This document shows, piece after piece, positions 7,624-15,651 of a DNA stretch of 51,960 nucleotides (positions are counted from its first letter, which is position 1; every line of letters starts with the position of its first letter). A model generated the notes under the pieces. It was not told where the DNA came from. It did not search any database and was given only the letters and a program-made list of their open reading frames with translations. The stretch comes from Deltaproteobacteria bacterium (GTDB taxonomy: Bacteria > Myxococcota_A > UBA796 > GCA-2862545). The stretch covers positions 1 through 51,960 of the forward strand of contig SBGP01000011.1 of assembly GCA_006226595.1 (NCBI GenBank). Direction: 5' to 3'. The position numbers and the translations under genes are program-made.

Positions 7624-8148
7624 ATGCAAATCCAGAGCGAGTCCCGTATCGCGCATCCCATCGACAAGGTCTTCCCGTTGTACCGCGACCGTCTTCCCGA
7701 GGTCGTTCCGTACATTCCCGATGTCTCCGAGATCAACGTGCTCGCCCGTGAAGAGGGCGATGGCGTGGTCAAGCTGCACAACGAGTGGGTCAGCGATCGC
7801 GAGATCCCCTCGGTGGTGAGCAAGTTCATCAAGCCCGAGCACCTGCGGTGGGATGACTTCGCCACCTGGCGCGAGGCGGACACCACCTGTTCCTGGGAGC
7901 TCAAGACGCGCGCGTTCACCGAGGCGGTGACCTGCACCGGTCAGACGCAGCTCATCGCGGATGGCGACCAGACGCTGGTGCGCCTCACCGGCGACTTCCA
8001 GCTCGACGTGTCGAAGGTGAAGGGCGTGCCGAGCTTCCTCGCCAAGCGCATCGCTCCGCAGCTCGAGAAGTTCATCGTGTCGCTGGTCACCCCGAACCTG
8101 GAGCGCGTGAACGGCTCGCTCCAGCAATTCCTCGACGAGCAGGGCTGA
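7624..8148 (+). CDS. SRPBCC-superfamily protein, DUF2505-like
   Basis: A 174-residue protein with the helix-grip START/SRPBCC profile. An N-terminal strand is followed by a helix with IDKVFPLYRDRLPEVVPYIP, alternating strands come next, and a long C-terminal amphipathic helix (EKFIVSLVTPNLERVNGSLQQFL) closes the fold. Length and layout match DUF2505 proteins. These proteins bind hydrophobic ligands or lipids; no specific ligand can be named. The ATG follows GGAGG by six bases. Its TGA overlaps the ATG of the next gene by one base, so the two products are probably made together and may act together. Confidence 0.6.
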   Translation: MQIQSESRIAHPIDKVFPLYRDRLPEVVPYIPDVSEINVLAREEGDGVVKLHNEWVSDREIPSVVSKFIKPEHLRWDDFATWREADTTCSWELKTRAFTEAVTCTGQTQLIADGDQTLVRLTGDFQLDVSKVKGVPSFLAKRIAPQLEKFIVSLVTPNLERVNGSLQQFLDEQG

Positions 8149-8738
8149 TGGCGCTCTCCGGCCCCAAGGCGCAGAGCGTCACCGTCGAGTCCACGCCCGA
8201 CGGCTGGGACATCGAGCCCGGCTACCACGGCGAGATGAGCCTCGATGCGGGCACGCGCCTGATCGTCTCCGCGCCTTCGGCTCAGCTCGCCGAGGTGCAC
8301 CAGGACCTCGTGCGCGCGCTCGCCGAGCCGCTGTCGTTCCTGTACCGCCAGAAGATCGACCGCCGCGCGGTGGCGGATGGCGAGACCCCGAACACGACGC
8401 TGAAGCCCCGCGACTTCATCGCGCTGGACCTGTCACACGGCGAGGTCCTCGCGGCCCTCGAGCTCGCGTCGGACCTCGTCTACCACGACGCTCGGGGCGA
8501 GTTCTGGATCCGTGGCGGGGCAGGGGAGCAGCTCGTGATGGACTCGGACGGCATCCTCTACGCCTACCCGGACGATCCGAGCTTCCGCGACGTGGCCGAG
8601 AAGCACGGCCTGTTCGAGGCGGACATCACAACCCTCGCGAACCGCGACTACGTGAAGCACTTCTTCCACGCCGAGGCGGACGTGGCGGAAGACGCCCTGC
8701 TCAAGACGCTGCGCCTCGTCGAGGTCCCGGCCCAGTAG
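8148..8738 (+). CDS. Conserved-looking hypothetical protein, partner of the DUF2505-like gene
   Basis: A 196-residue soluble protein with no signal peptide or membrane span and a mixed alpha/beta pattern. A central segment (DFIALDLSHGEVLAALELASDLVY) predicts a long helix, followed by short acidic strands (LVMDSDGILYAYPDDP). I do not recognise a family. Its start overlaps the stop of the SRPBCC-like gene (TGATG), which implies a shared operon and probably linked roles. It is followed by a hairpin and the convergent dus gene. Confidence 0.65.
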   Translation: MALSGPKAQSVTVESTPDGWDIEPGYHGEMSLDAGTRLIVSAPSAQLAEVHQDLVRALAEPLSFLYRQKIDRRAVADGETPNTTLKPRDFIALDLSHGEVLAALELASDLVYHDARGEFWIRGGAGEQLVMDSDGILYAYPDDPSFRDVAEKHGLFEADITTLANRDYVKHFFHAEADVAEDALLKTLRLVEVPAQ

Positions 8739-8739
8739 G

Positions 8740-8770
8740 GCCCGCGCAGCGCCGTCGGCCGTGCGCGGGC
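8740..8770. terminator. Hairpin between convergent genes
   Basis: A perfect 8-bp stem GCCCGCGC / GCGCGGGC with a 15-base loop fills the 37-base gap between the plus-strand hypothetical gene (stop 8738) and the minus-strand dus gene (stop 8776). It is a probable two-way terminator without a T-run. Confidence 0.45.
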
Positions 8771-8775
8771 GGCGC

Positions 8776-9828
8776 CTACTTCGCGACCTGGGGCTGGAAC
8801 GAGTCGGCCTTGAAGGTCTCGGGCACGAACGGCGCGTGACGCGGGCCGAGGCGGTCCGGCAGACCATCGAAGAAGGACTCCACCACGTCGATGGCCTCGC
8901 CGATCTCCTGGCTGTGGAAGATGCCCTGGCGCAGCTCGGAGCCGTAGGGCACGCCCTTGGTGAAGTAGCCGCTGATCTTCTTGAAGCGCCCGAGGGTGCC
9001 CTTCTCGCTGTGGAACCGGTCGCGGATGTCCTCGAGGTAGCCGAGGAGCACGCGCTTGCGCTCGAGGAAGTCGATCTCGGGGATCGGCTCGCCCTTCATG
9101 GCGGCCTCGATCTCGCGGAACACCCACGGGTTGCGGATCGCGCCGCGCCCGATCATCAGGCCGGCCGCACCGGTCTGGGCCATCGTGTCGAGCGCGCTCG
9201 CCGCATCGACGATGTCGCCGTTCGCGACCACCGGGATGCTGAGCTTGTCGACCACGGCACGCAGCGTGTCGAGCTCGCGCACGCCGCCGTACTTGTCCGT
9301 GCGCGTGCGCCAGTGGACGGCGACCATCTCGGCGCCTTCTTCCTGGCACATGTACGCGATCTCGGGCGCGTTCTTGTGGTCGTGGTCCCAGCCCGAGCGC
9401 ATCTTCACCGTGAACGGGATGTCGACGGCCGCACGCATGGCGCGCACGATGTCGCGGGCGAGCTCGGGCTCCTTCATCAGGGCCGAGCCACCGGAGTGGG
9501 CGCAGACCTTCTTGGACGGGCAGCCCATGTTCAGGTCCACGATGTCGGCACCGAGGTCCTGGACGATCTTGGCGCCCTCGGCCATCGAGGCGGGGGTGCG
9601 GCCGTAGATCTGGATGGAGAGAGGCGACTCGTCCGGGTCGAACTCGGCCATCTCGAGCACCTTCTTCACGTTCCGCTTCAGCCCCTCGGCGGCGATGAAC
9701 TCGGTCACCGTGAGGCCACAGCCGCCGATGCGGCGCACGAGACGACGGAAGATGACGTCGGTGACGCCCTCCATCGGGGCGAGCACGAGGTTGGGCTCGA
9801 TGGCGATGTCGCGGATGACGAGAGACAC
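8776..9828 (-). CDS. dus: tRNA-dihydrouridine synthase
   Basis: A 350-residue FMN-dependent TIM-barrel enzyme that reduces uridine to dihydrouridine in tRNA D-loops. APMEGVTDVIFRRL near residue 17 is the FMN-side signature, NMGCP (100-104) carries the catalytic Cys103, and IGRGAIRNPWVF near residue 226 is the phosphate-binding segment. The C-terminal helical domain (about 245-335) is present. The length matches the DusB-type group, but A/B/C assignment is uncertain. The GTG start at 9828 has GGAG six bases upstream. It follows the kinase gene on the same strand after 36 bases. Confidence 0.92.
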   Translation of the reverse strand: MSLVIRDIAIEPNLVLAPMEGVTDVIFRRLVRRIGGCGLTVTEFIAAEGLKRNVKKVLEMAEFDPDESPLSIQIYGRTPASMAEGAKIVQDLGADIVDLNMGCPSKKVCAHSGGSALMKEPELARDIVRAMRAAVDIPFTVKMRSGWDHDHKNAPEIAYMCQEEGAEMVAVHWRTRTDKYGGVRELDTLRAVVDKLSIPVVANGDIVDAASALDTMAQTGAAGLMIGRGAIRNPWVFREIEAAMKGEPIPEIDFLERKRVLLGYLEDIRDRFHSEKGTLGRFKKISGYFTKGVPYGSELRQGIFHSQEIGEAIDVVESFFDGLPDRLGPRHAPFVPETFKADSFQPQVAK

Positions 9829-9864
9829 GGGCGCTCCGGGTGCAAGACGCAGTGCGGACGCCTC

Positions 9865-11355
9865 TTATCCGGCCAGGAACACCCACGCGAGCAGGAAGGC
9901 CAGGCCACCGCCCAGCACCGCGCCTGCGGCGAGGCCGATCACCCCCACGACAATGGGCGCGCGGCTCTGCGCCTGACGAGGGGCGAGCATCTCGACTTCC
10001 ACGGTCTGCGTATCCAGCGGCAGCTCGCCGGTGGGCTCGGGCTGGGACAGTTCGCCCAGCTGCAACGGCGTGGCCGGCGTGATGAACAGGTCGCCGACCG
10101 CCTCCTGACCGGTCGTGTCCTCGAGCTCCTCGACCAGGCGTCGCAGGGTGATGTTCGTCGACTCGTCGAGCGCATCGTCGTGGCCGTCGTGGGAGAGCAG
10201 CGCCTCCTCGATGCCCTCTTGATGGAAGCCCTCCTCGGTCTCTTCCCAGCCCCCGTGCTGGCGCGGCGCCTGCTCGGCCTCCTGGAGAGGGATCTGCGCG
10301 AGGGCCTCGGTCGAGTCGATGAGCTGAGGCACCAGGCCACGCAGATCGTCATTGGGCTGGGTCGGAACCGGCTCGACCCAGGGGACGAGCTGCTCGTGCG
10401 CGAAGTGCTCGAGCGACGGCCCCACCGCGCGGTCGCCGAGGATGCGGAACGTCTGGGCGACCTCCGCCGCCGAGGGCCGAGCGCCGGGATCGAACGCGAC
10501 CATGCGCAGAAGCATCGAGCGCAGGGTCTGGTCATCGGCGGTCGTGCGCATGTCGAGGCGGCCGATCGTAGCCACGACCTCGGCGAGATGGCGGTCGTGC
10601 GCCGGGTTGCGCGCGCGGAGGCGACGCAGCCAGCGGCCGCGGAAGAGCTCGACCGCGAGGATGCCGAGGGCGTAGATGTCCCCGTTCGAGCTGCTTCGCT
10701 TGCCGTCCCGCCGCTCCGGGGAGAGGTACTTCACGAGCCCGCGCTTGAGGGCGCCCGCGCGCGCGCTGCGCCCCGCGAGCGAGCTATACCCGATGCCGAA
10801 GTCGACGAGCGCGACCTCGCCATCTCGGCCGATCAGCACGTTCGTGGGCTTCACGTCGCGATGCACGAAGCCCAGCCCGTCGTGCGAAGGCCAGGGGGCG
10901 CGGTTCATCGCGGCGTCGAGGGCCTTGGCGACGTCGCGCACGATCTCACAGATCACGCGCCCCGGGAGCACCGTGCCCGTCTCGCGCAGGATCTCCACCC
11001 AGTCGAGAAGATCGACGCCGTCGACCCACGGGCTGACGAGCGCAGGGTAGTCGCCGACGCGCACCAGATCCGTGGGGCTGACGATGTGCGGATGGCGGAG
11101 CAGCGACAGGGCGCGTCCCCGGTCGCGCACGGTCAACAGACGCTCCATCGAGCGCCGGTCCCGTGGCCGCACGACCTTCACCGCAGCGAGCGATGCTCCT
11201 CGGTCGCGCTTGCACATCGCCACGAACACCGCCGATGACGGGCCGGTCGCAACCTCTCTCAGGAGGGCGATCTGCGATGGTGCCTGGGGCACGGCGAGCA
11301 CGGTTTGGGCTCCGAAATGCGGTGGAGGAGGGCGTCCGCGCTGTAAAGGTATCAC
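9865..11355 (-). CDS. Ser/Thr protein kinase with C-terminal membrane anchor
   Basis: A 496-residue Hanks-type kinase. The ATP lysine is Lys60 (AAVKVV), the catalytic loop HRDVKPTN is at 165-172 and the metal-binding DFG at 185-187. An SPERR segment serves as the activation-segment end. The usual Gly-rich loop is degenerate (LLREVATGPSSAVF). After the catalytic domain come about 150 acidic, low-complexity residues, and then one hydrophobic helix at about 468-492 that ends at the C-terminus. The protein is therefore probably tail-anchored with the kinase in the cytoplasm and no outer sensor. The GTG at 11355 is the only reasonable start. It is divergent from the large envelope/ABC gene cluster, with 91 bases between. 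Confidence 0.88.
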   Translation of the reverse strand: MIPLQRGRPPPPHFGAQTVLAVPQAPSQIALLREVATGPSSAVFVAMCKRDRGASLAAVKVVRPRDRRSMERLLTVRDRGRALSLLRHPHIVSPTDLVRVGDYPALVSPWVDGVDLLDWVEILRETGTVLPGRVICEIVRDVAKALDAAMNRAPWPSHDGLGFVHRDVKPTNVLIGRDGEVALVDFGIGYSSLAGRSARAGALKRGLVKYLSPERRDGKRSSSNGDIYALGILAVELFRGRWLRRLRARNPAHDRHLAEVVATIGRLDMRTTADDQTLRSMLLRMVAFDPGARPSAAEVAQTFRILGDRAVGPSLEHFAHEQLVPWVEPVPTQPNDDLRGLVPQLIDSTEALAQIPLQEAEQAPRQHGGWEETEEGFHQEGIEEALLSHDGHDDALDESTNITLRRLVEELEDTTGQEAVGDLFITPATPLQLGELSQPEPTGELPLDTQTVEVEMLAPRQAQSRAPIVVGVIGLAAGAVLGGGLAFLLAWVFLAG

Positions 11356-11446
11356 GGCAGGAAGCGCGACTACGCGGGTTGAATTGGCTATCCGACCGTG
11401 GCAAGGTTCGTGTGTTCAGCCCCCAGAGGGGGCCAGAGGTGCCTAC
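11356..11446. promoter_or_regulatory. Divergent intergenic region with 5' hairpin before the envelope/ABC gene cluster
   Basis: These 91 bases separate the kinase (minus) from the TPR lipoprotein (plus) and must hold both promoters. A TTGAAT near 11380 could be a -35 element, but no convincing -10 follows. A perfect 6-bp hairpin GCCCCC / GGGGGC with a 3-base loop (11419-11433) sits directly before the AGAGGT ribosome-binding site of the lipoprotein and could affect its translation. Confidence 0.35.
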
Positions 11447-12484
11447 ATGACTCACATGCGACTCGTCCCGATCGCCCTCGGGCTCGCCCTTCTCACGGCG
11501 TGTCTCGGCGGTGGCGACAGTCCCGAAGTGACCCAGCCGGCGGACGCCCTGCTCTCCGGCAACGATCTCCCCGCGGCGCACGCGCAGTACGAGGCCATCG
11601 CCACCGCGAACCCGACTTCGGTGTACGCGGCAACGGGCCTCGCGCACTCGCTGATGCTCAAGGGCGACTACGACGCGGCCCAGAAGGCCCTCGCCGGCGT
11701 GCAGGAAGCTGCCGACAAGGCGGGTTCGGGCAAGGAGCTCCGCCTCCGCCGCGCGCTGATCGCTCTGGCCGCCAACGATCTCGACTCCGTGAAGCAGTAC
11801 GGTGCCGAGTCCGAGCTGCCCGAAGGCCTGGTGCTCGCCGCCGAGGTCCAGCTCGTCGACGCCGCTCAGGAAGAGGCCATCGGCCTGCTCAACCAGGCGG
11901 TCGCCGGCAGCGGCCCCGCCTCGAAGACGGCCAAGCGCTACCTCGACGACCTGCAGAGCGGCGACCAGTACCGCGCGGGCCTCGCCGAAGCGACGGCCCT
12001 GTGGGCGCTCGGTCTCCGCGAGGACGCCTGTGAGCAGGCCGAGGAGATCGTCAAGGAGCTCGAGAGCGAGGATCGCGACGAACTGCTGATCCTGTGGGCC
12101 GGTCGCGCGGTCACCTCGGGCAAGGGCGGCATCGCCCGCAGCCTGCTCGACGCGGTCGAGGATGCCGGCCCGCACGTGTGGCGTGTCCAGGCGACCTCGG
12201 CGATGATCGACGTCGCCGACGGCGAGTTCGACAACGCGAAGACGACCTTCGAGGCGCTCACGAAGCTGGCCGAAGAGGGCCAGATCCCCATGTCGGGCGT
12301 ACTCGATGCGAAGGCTACGGCGGCGGCGCTCTGCCCCGACCGCGACGTCGCCCGCGAGATCCTGGGCGAGACCGGGGAATCCGCGAGTGCAGCTGCGGGT
12401 CTGCTGAAGGCCGGCGCGGTCAAGGCGGCGCGCGATGCGGCCCCCGCCGGCGGCCTGCTCTCGACGTACCTGGAGAACCGATGA
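11447..12484 (+). CDS. TPR-like lipoprotein
   Basis: A 345-residue protein with a signal peptide ending in the lipobox LLTAC (Cys about 20) and a helical-repeat body of TPR-like pairs (ADALLSGNDLPAAHAQYEAI, then GLAHSLMLKGDYDAAQKAL). The ATG at 11447 follows AGAGGT; an ATG nine bases later is an alternative. Its stop overlaps the next start as ATGA. It opens a plus-strand series of twelve tightly spaced genes that includes a full peptide ABC importer. A periplasm-facing scaffold role is inferred. Confidence 0.8.
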   Translation: MTHMRLVPIALGLALLTACLGGGDSPEVTQPADALLSGNDLPAAHAQYEAIATANPTSVYAATGLAHSLMLKGDYDAAQKALAGVQEAADKAGSGKELRLRRALIALAANDLDSVKQYGAESELPEGLVLAAEVQLVDAAQEEAIGLLNQAVAGSGPASKTAKRYLDDLQSGDQYRAGLAEATALWALGLREDACEQAEEIVKELESEDRDELLILWAGRAVTSGKGGIARSLLDAVEDAGPHVWRVQATSAMIDVADGEFDNAKTTFEALTKLAEEGQIPMSGVLDAKATAAALCPDRDVAREILGETGESASAAAGLLKAGAVKAARDAAPAGGLLSTYLENR

Positions 12485-12927
12485 TTCGTCGCGCCCTTCC
12501 GCTGCTCGCTCTCGCCCTCGCTCCGCTGACCCTGGGCACCGTCGGCCTCGCGCCCAGCACCGCGGTGGCCGAGGAGCCGGGCATCCCTGTCGAGATCACG
12601 GTCATCGACGAACAGGGCCAGCCCGTCCCGACCGCGTCCGTGCGGCACCCCGAGGAGAAGCTTCCTCGCGCGGTGAACACGGTCGACGGCAAGGTGACCC
12701 TCCAGGTCCTCTACCTTCCCGACGGCAGCGAGCTCGTCATGGAGAAGGGGGCCGTTCTCGAGCTCGAGGTCTCGGCCCCTGGCTACGAGAACTACCCCGT
12801 AAAGTACGTCGTCCGGAAGCGCCGCAACGCGTTCAACGTCATCCTCAAGAAGCTGAATCTCGAGGACGACTCCGAAGAGATGGACGATCCGATCATCCAG
12901 TTCCACCGCGATCGTCCTCGCGACTGA
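12481..12927 (+). CDS. Small exported beta-sandwich (carboxypeptidase-regulatory-like) protein
   Basis: A 148-residue protein with a signal peptide of about 30 residues. Its single domain starts VEITVIDEQGQPVPTASV and continues with VDGKVTLQVL and LEVSAPGYENYPVKYVV, the pattern of carboxypeptidase-regulatory or CnaB-like Ig folds. A charged acidic tail follows. It overlaps the preceding lipoprotein by four bases and precedes the Pro-rich protein by 17 bases, so all are likely one operon. The product is periplasmic, and the binding partner is unknown. Confidence 0.75.
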   Translation: MIRRALPLLALALAPLTLGTVGLAPSTAVAEEPGIPVEITVIDEQGQPVPTASVRHPEEKLPRAVNTVDGKVTLQVLYLPDGSELVMEKGAVLELEVSAPGYENYPVKYVVRKRRNAFNVILKKLNLEDDSEEMDDPIIQFHRDRPRD

Positions 12928-12944
12928 TCAGGAGACCCGGTTTC

Positions 12945-14294
12945 ATGACCCGCTTCTGCGTCTCGCTCGCCCTCCTGCTCGCGTCGAGTTCTGCCCTGGC
13001 CAACACCTGGGCAGACTACGAAGAGCTCTTTCCGGTCTTCCCGTGCCACGACGGCTGGGTCGGCTGTGTGATCCAGGGGGAGCACGTCACTTCCGAGCCG
13101 CTGCGCGGCGCCAACGGCATGCCTGTGCCGGCGAACCAGCGCATCGACTTCATGAGCCTCCAGCCGACGGTGTCGTTCAACCCGTTCGGCAAGCTCTCTG
13201 ACTACTCCGGTGTCGCTGCCCCCAGTGCAGCGCCCGAGCCGCCCCCGCCGCCCCCGCCGCCGGTCGAGCTTCCGCCCGAGCCGGTGCCCGTCGATCCGGG
13301 GCCGGTCGCGGTGAACACCACCAGCCCGAAGCCGTCGCTGCCGACGCCGCCGACGCCGACTCCCGTGGCTCCGACGCCCGTGGCGCCGACGCCGGTTGCA
13401 CCGACGCCGACCCCGGTTGCGCCGACGCCTTCTCCGGGCGGTGGCGGCTCCATGGTCCGTCCGACCGGCGGCGGTGGCTCCATGGTCCGTCCGACGGGTG
13501 GCGGTGGCTCCATGGTTCGGCCGACCGAGCCGACGCCTCCGACGCCGACGCCGGTCGCTCCGACGCCGACGCCGGTCGCTCCGACGCCGACCCCGGTCGC
13601 GCCCACGCCGACACCCCCGACGCCGCAGCCCGGTGGCGGTGGAAGCATCCGTCCGACCGAGCCCACGGTGGCCGCGGTGGTCGAGCCTTCGGGCCCGGCG
13701 ACCTGCGACGACCTCAAGGCGCTCGAGCCGGCGGCCATGCTCGGCCGTCTGTCCAAGGAGCAGGTCGCCTGCCTCGAGTCGTCGCTGCAGGCGTCGACGC
13801 TGCAGACCGACAAGAAGAAGATCTCCCTGCTGATGATGCAGGACGCCTGGTCCAAGAGCGACAAGAAGGGCTGGGAGAAGCTGGTCAAGCGGCACCTCGC
13901 CGAGATCGACCAGTCCGACCCGGACCTCTGCTACAAGTACGCGCAGGTGCTTTACAAGATGGGCTCGAGCCGTGCGAGCGGCGTCATTCGCTGGGCCGAC
14001 GTCGCCCTCGAGAACAAGACCCGCTGGTCGGGCGAGACCTACACCTCGCGCGTGTACAACCTGTACAAGCTCCGCGCCGGCGCCCAGAACAAGATCTGGA
14101 TGGCCGCCGAGGACGAGCACGCCAAGTCGCCGAGCGCCGACTCCGACGAGAAGCGCGCGTCCGCCCGGGCCAAGACCAAGGTCATGGCGCGTGAGTGGTA
14201 CGACTACGCCAAGGGTGCGGGCAAGGACACGACCAAGGCGCTTCAGCTATGCGTGTCCGCTGCCGGAACCCAGGAATACTGCGAGGGCGGCTGA
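12945..14294 (+). CDS. Exported Pro-rich repeat protein with helical C-terminal domain
   Basis: A 449-residue protein with ATG after AGGAG. A signal peptide (about 1-19) is followed by a small Cys-containing domain (20-85), then a Pro/Val/Thr-rich linker (about 95-240) with many PTPVA repeats and three copies of GGGGSMVRPT. The C-terminal domain (about 250-449) is helical and Lys/Asp-rich, with TPR-like pairs (DLCYKYAQVLYKMG). The Pro-rich segment would make an extended arm able to span the periplasm. It is flanked by lipoproteins in the same operon, so an envelope scaffold role is likely. No family is recognised. Confidence 0.75.
   Translation: MTRFCVSLALLLASSSALANTWADYEELFPVFPCHDGWVGCVIQGEHVTSEPLRGANGMPVPANQRIDFMSLQPTVSFNPFGKLSDYSGVAAPSAAPEPPPPPPPPVELPPEPVPVDPGPVAVNTTSPKPSLPTPPTPTPVAPTPVAPTPVAPTPTPVAPTPSPGGGGSMVRPTGGGGSMVRPTGGGGSMVRPTEPTPPTPTPVAPTPTPVAPTPTPVAPTPTPPTPQPGGGGSIRPTEPTVAAVVEPSGPATCDDLKALEPAAMLGRLSKEQVACLESSLQASTLQTDKKKISLLMMQDAWSKSDKKGWEKLVKRHLAEIDQSDPDLCYKYAQVLYKMGSSRASGVIRWADVALENKTRWSGETYTSRVYNLYKLRAGAQNKIWMAAEDEHAKSPSADSDEKRASARAKTKVMAREWYDYAKGAGKDTTKALQLCVSAAGTQEYCEGG
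13437..13526 (+). repeat. Three 30-bp tandem repeats encoding GGGGSMVRPT
   Basis: Three in-frame 30-base units at 13437-13466, 13467-13496 and 13497-13526 differ only by a few third-position changes. They are embedded in longer PTPVA-coding repeats (about 13337-13660). The unit encodes a natural Gly4-Ser linker followed by Met-Val-Arg-Pro-Thr. Confidence 0.9.
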
Positions 14295-15637
14295 TGCGGT
14301 TCACCCGCAGTGCGTGCCTGGTGCTCGCGCTCTCCGCTGGCTGTAGCGGAAGCTCGGGCACCGAGGCGACGGTCACGGCCGAAGCGGACAAGCCCAATGC
14401 GGGTCTGCTCGCGGACTCGTGGATGCTCAAGACCGCCACCGAAGAGGGACTGGCCCCGTTCCAGACCCCCGGGTGGATGGCCTTGATCACGAACCGCGAT
14501 GTGCCGAAGGCCGCCAAGGCCCTCGGCGCGAACGGTGGGATGCCGGGCGCGCGTGCGCACGCAGATGCCGCGGCGATGTTCCGTCAGGCGGCCATGTGCA
14601 GTGCCGAGGCGCTGCGCGAGACCTACGGCGAGACGCCGCAGGAAGGGGACCCGGCTGGGACCGCCCACCTGCTCACGGTCGCCAACCTGATCCTCGGCGA
14701 CGCCGAGGGGGCCAAGGCCGCCGCCGAGAAGATGGCGTCCGTGGAAGGGGACCCGTCCGCTTCCTGGCACGCCGCGTGGGCCGCGGGCACCTGGCCGCCC
14801 GACTTCGCCGCGATCCCGGTGTCCCTGGGTGAGCCGAAGGCCGGTGACTGGCCGCATCTGGGCAACCTGCCGCACTACGAGCTGCCCGAGCAGACCGAGC
14901 AGAAGCGTATGGTCGCGATGGGCGATCCGGGCGCGCTGGTGGCTGCCGCCATGTGGCACGACCAGGTCGCTTCCACGCTGGCAGGGGATCAGGCCGCGAT
15001 CGTCGAGGTCTACGACGCGCGGTACCTCCTGCCCATCGAGACGGATCCCGCCGCGGCGGGCCCGATGCCCCTCGACCTGATCTTCGGATCCGAGCTGATG
15101 CACCCCGAGGACGGAAACTTCCTCCTCGCCGTGCGCAAGGACGGCCTCTCCGCCGTCGACTCCTGGAAGGGCAAGAGCCTTCTCGCGGACATCACCTCAC
15201 GGACGATCGTCGACGGAAAGATCGACCCCGAGCGCGCACGCGACGTGGGTCAGGGACTTCGTCGCGTTGTCTTGGATGAGATGGAGGCCGCCGGGGGTTC
15301 CCCAATGGACTATCACCGAACGTTCGCGGACATCGCTCGGGTGTCCGCGCTCCGCGGCCTCGCGGAGGTCGCGCGCGCAAGCGGCGACGAGTACACGGAG
15401 GGAATCCTGCGCATCTCGGCACTCGATCACAGCGCCAGTGCAGCCACCGCGGATCCCGCCTGGCTCCTGTCGATGTGTGCCTACGATGCGGGCAACCGAT
15501 TCCCGACCCGTGCCTACGAGCTTCTTCACAATCTGATCACGCGTGTCCCCGAATTGGAGACTGCGCGGTATGGTCTCGACGTCCTTTCCCTTCGGGTCAG
15601 CCGCGAAAGCGGTGGTGGCCAGATTCCGGGCATGTAG
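14294..15637 (+). CDS. Lipoprotein with helical-repeat body, function unknown
   Basis: A 447-residue protein whose ATG overlaps the previous stop (TGATG). The signal peptide ends in the lipobox LSAGC (Cys about 17). The body is Ala-rich and helical, with TPR-like features (HLLTVANLILGDAEGAKAAAEKM) and a second helical part near the end. No catalytic motif is seen. It lies directly before the ABC binding-protein gene with a 14-base gap, so it may help present substrate to, or anchor, the importer. Confidence 0.7.
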   Translation: MRFTRSACLVLALSAGCSGSSGTEATVTAEADKPNAGLLADSWMLKTATEEGLAPFQTPGWMALITNRDVPKAAKALGANGGMPGARAHADAAAMFRQAAMCSAEALRETYGETPQEGDPAGTAHLLTVANLILGDAEGAKAAAEKMASVEGDPSASWHAAWAAGTWPPDFAAIPVSLGEPKAGDWPHLGNLPHYELPEQTEQKRMVAMGDPGALVAAAMWHDQVASTLAGDQAAIVEVYDARYLLPIETDPAAAGPMPLDLIFGSELMHPEDGNFLLAVRKDGLSAVDSWKGKSLLADITSRTIVDGKIDPERARDVGQGLRRVVLDEMEAAGGSPMDYHRTFADIARVSALRGLAEVARASGDEYTEGILRISALDHSASAATADPAWLLSMCAYDAGNRFPTRAYELLHNLITRVPELETARYGLDVLSLRVSRESGGGQIPGM

Positions 15638-15651
15638 CAGAGGTGCCATCG

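Noticed and set aside
11379-11420. Sigma-70 promoter TTGAAT with downstream -10
   Set aside because: No acceptable -10 hexamer at 16-18 bases; listed only as part of an intergenic region.
13337-13660. Regular repeats that could suggest a CRISPR array
   Set aside because: Repeats are in-frame coding triplet patterns of a Pro-rich protein with no unique spacers and no cas genes.
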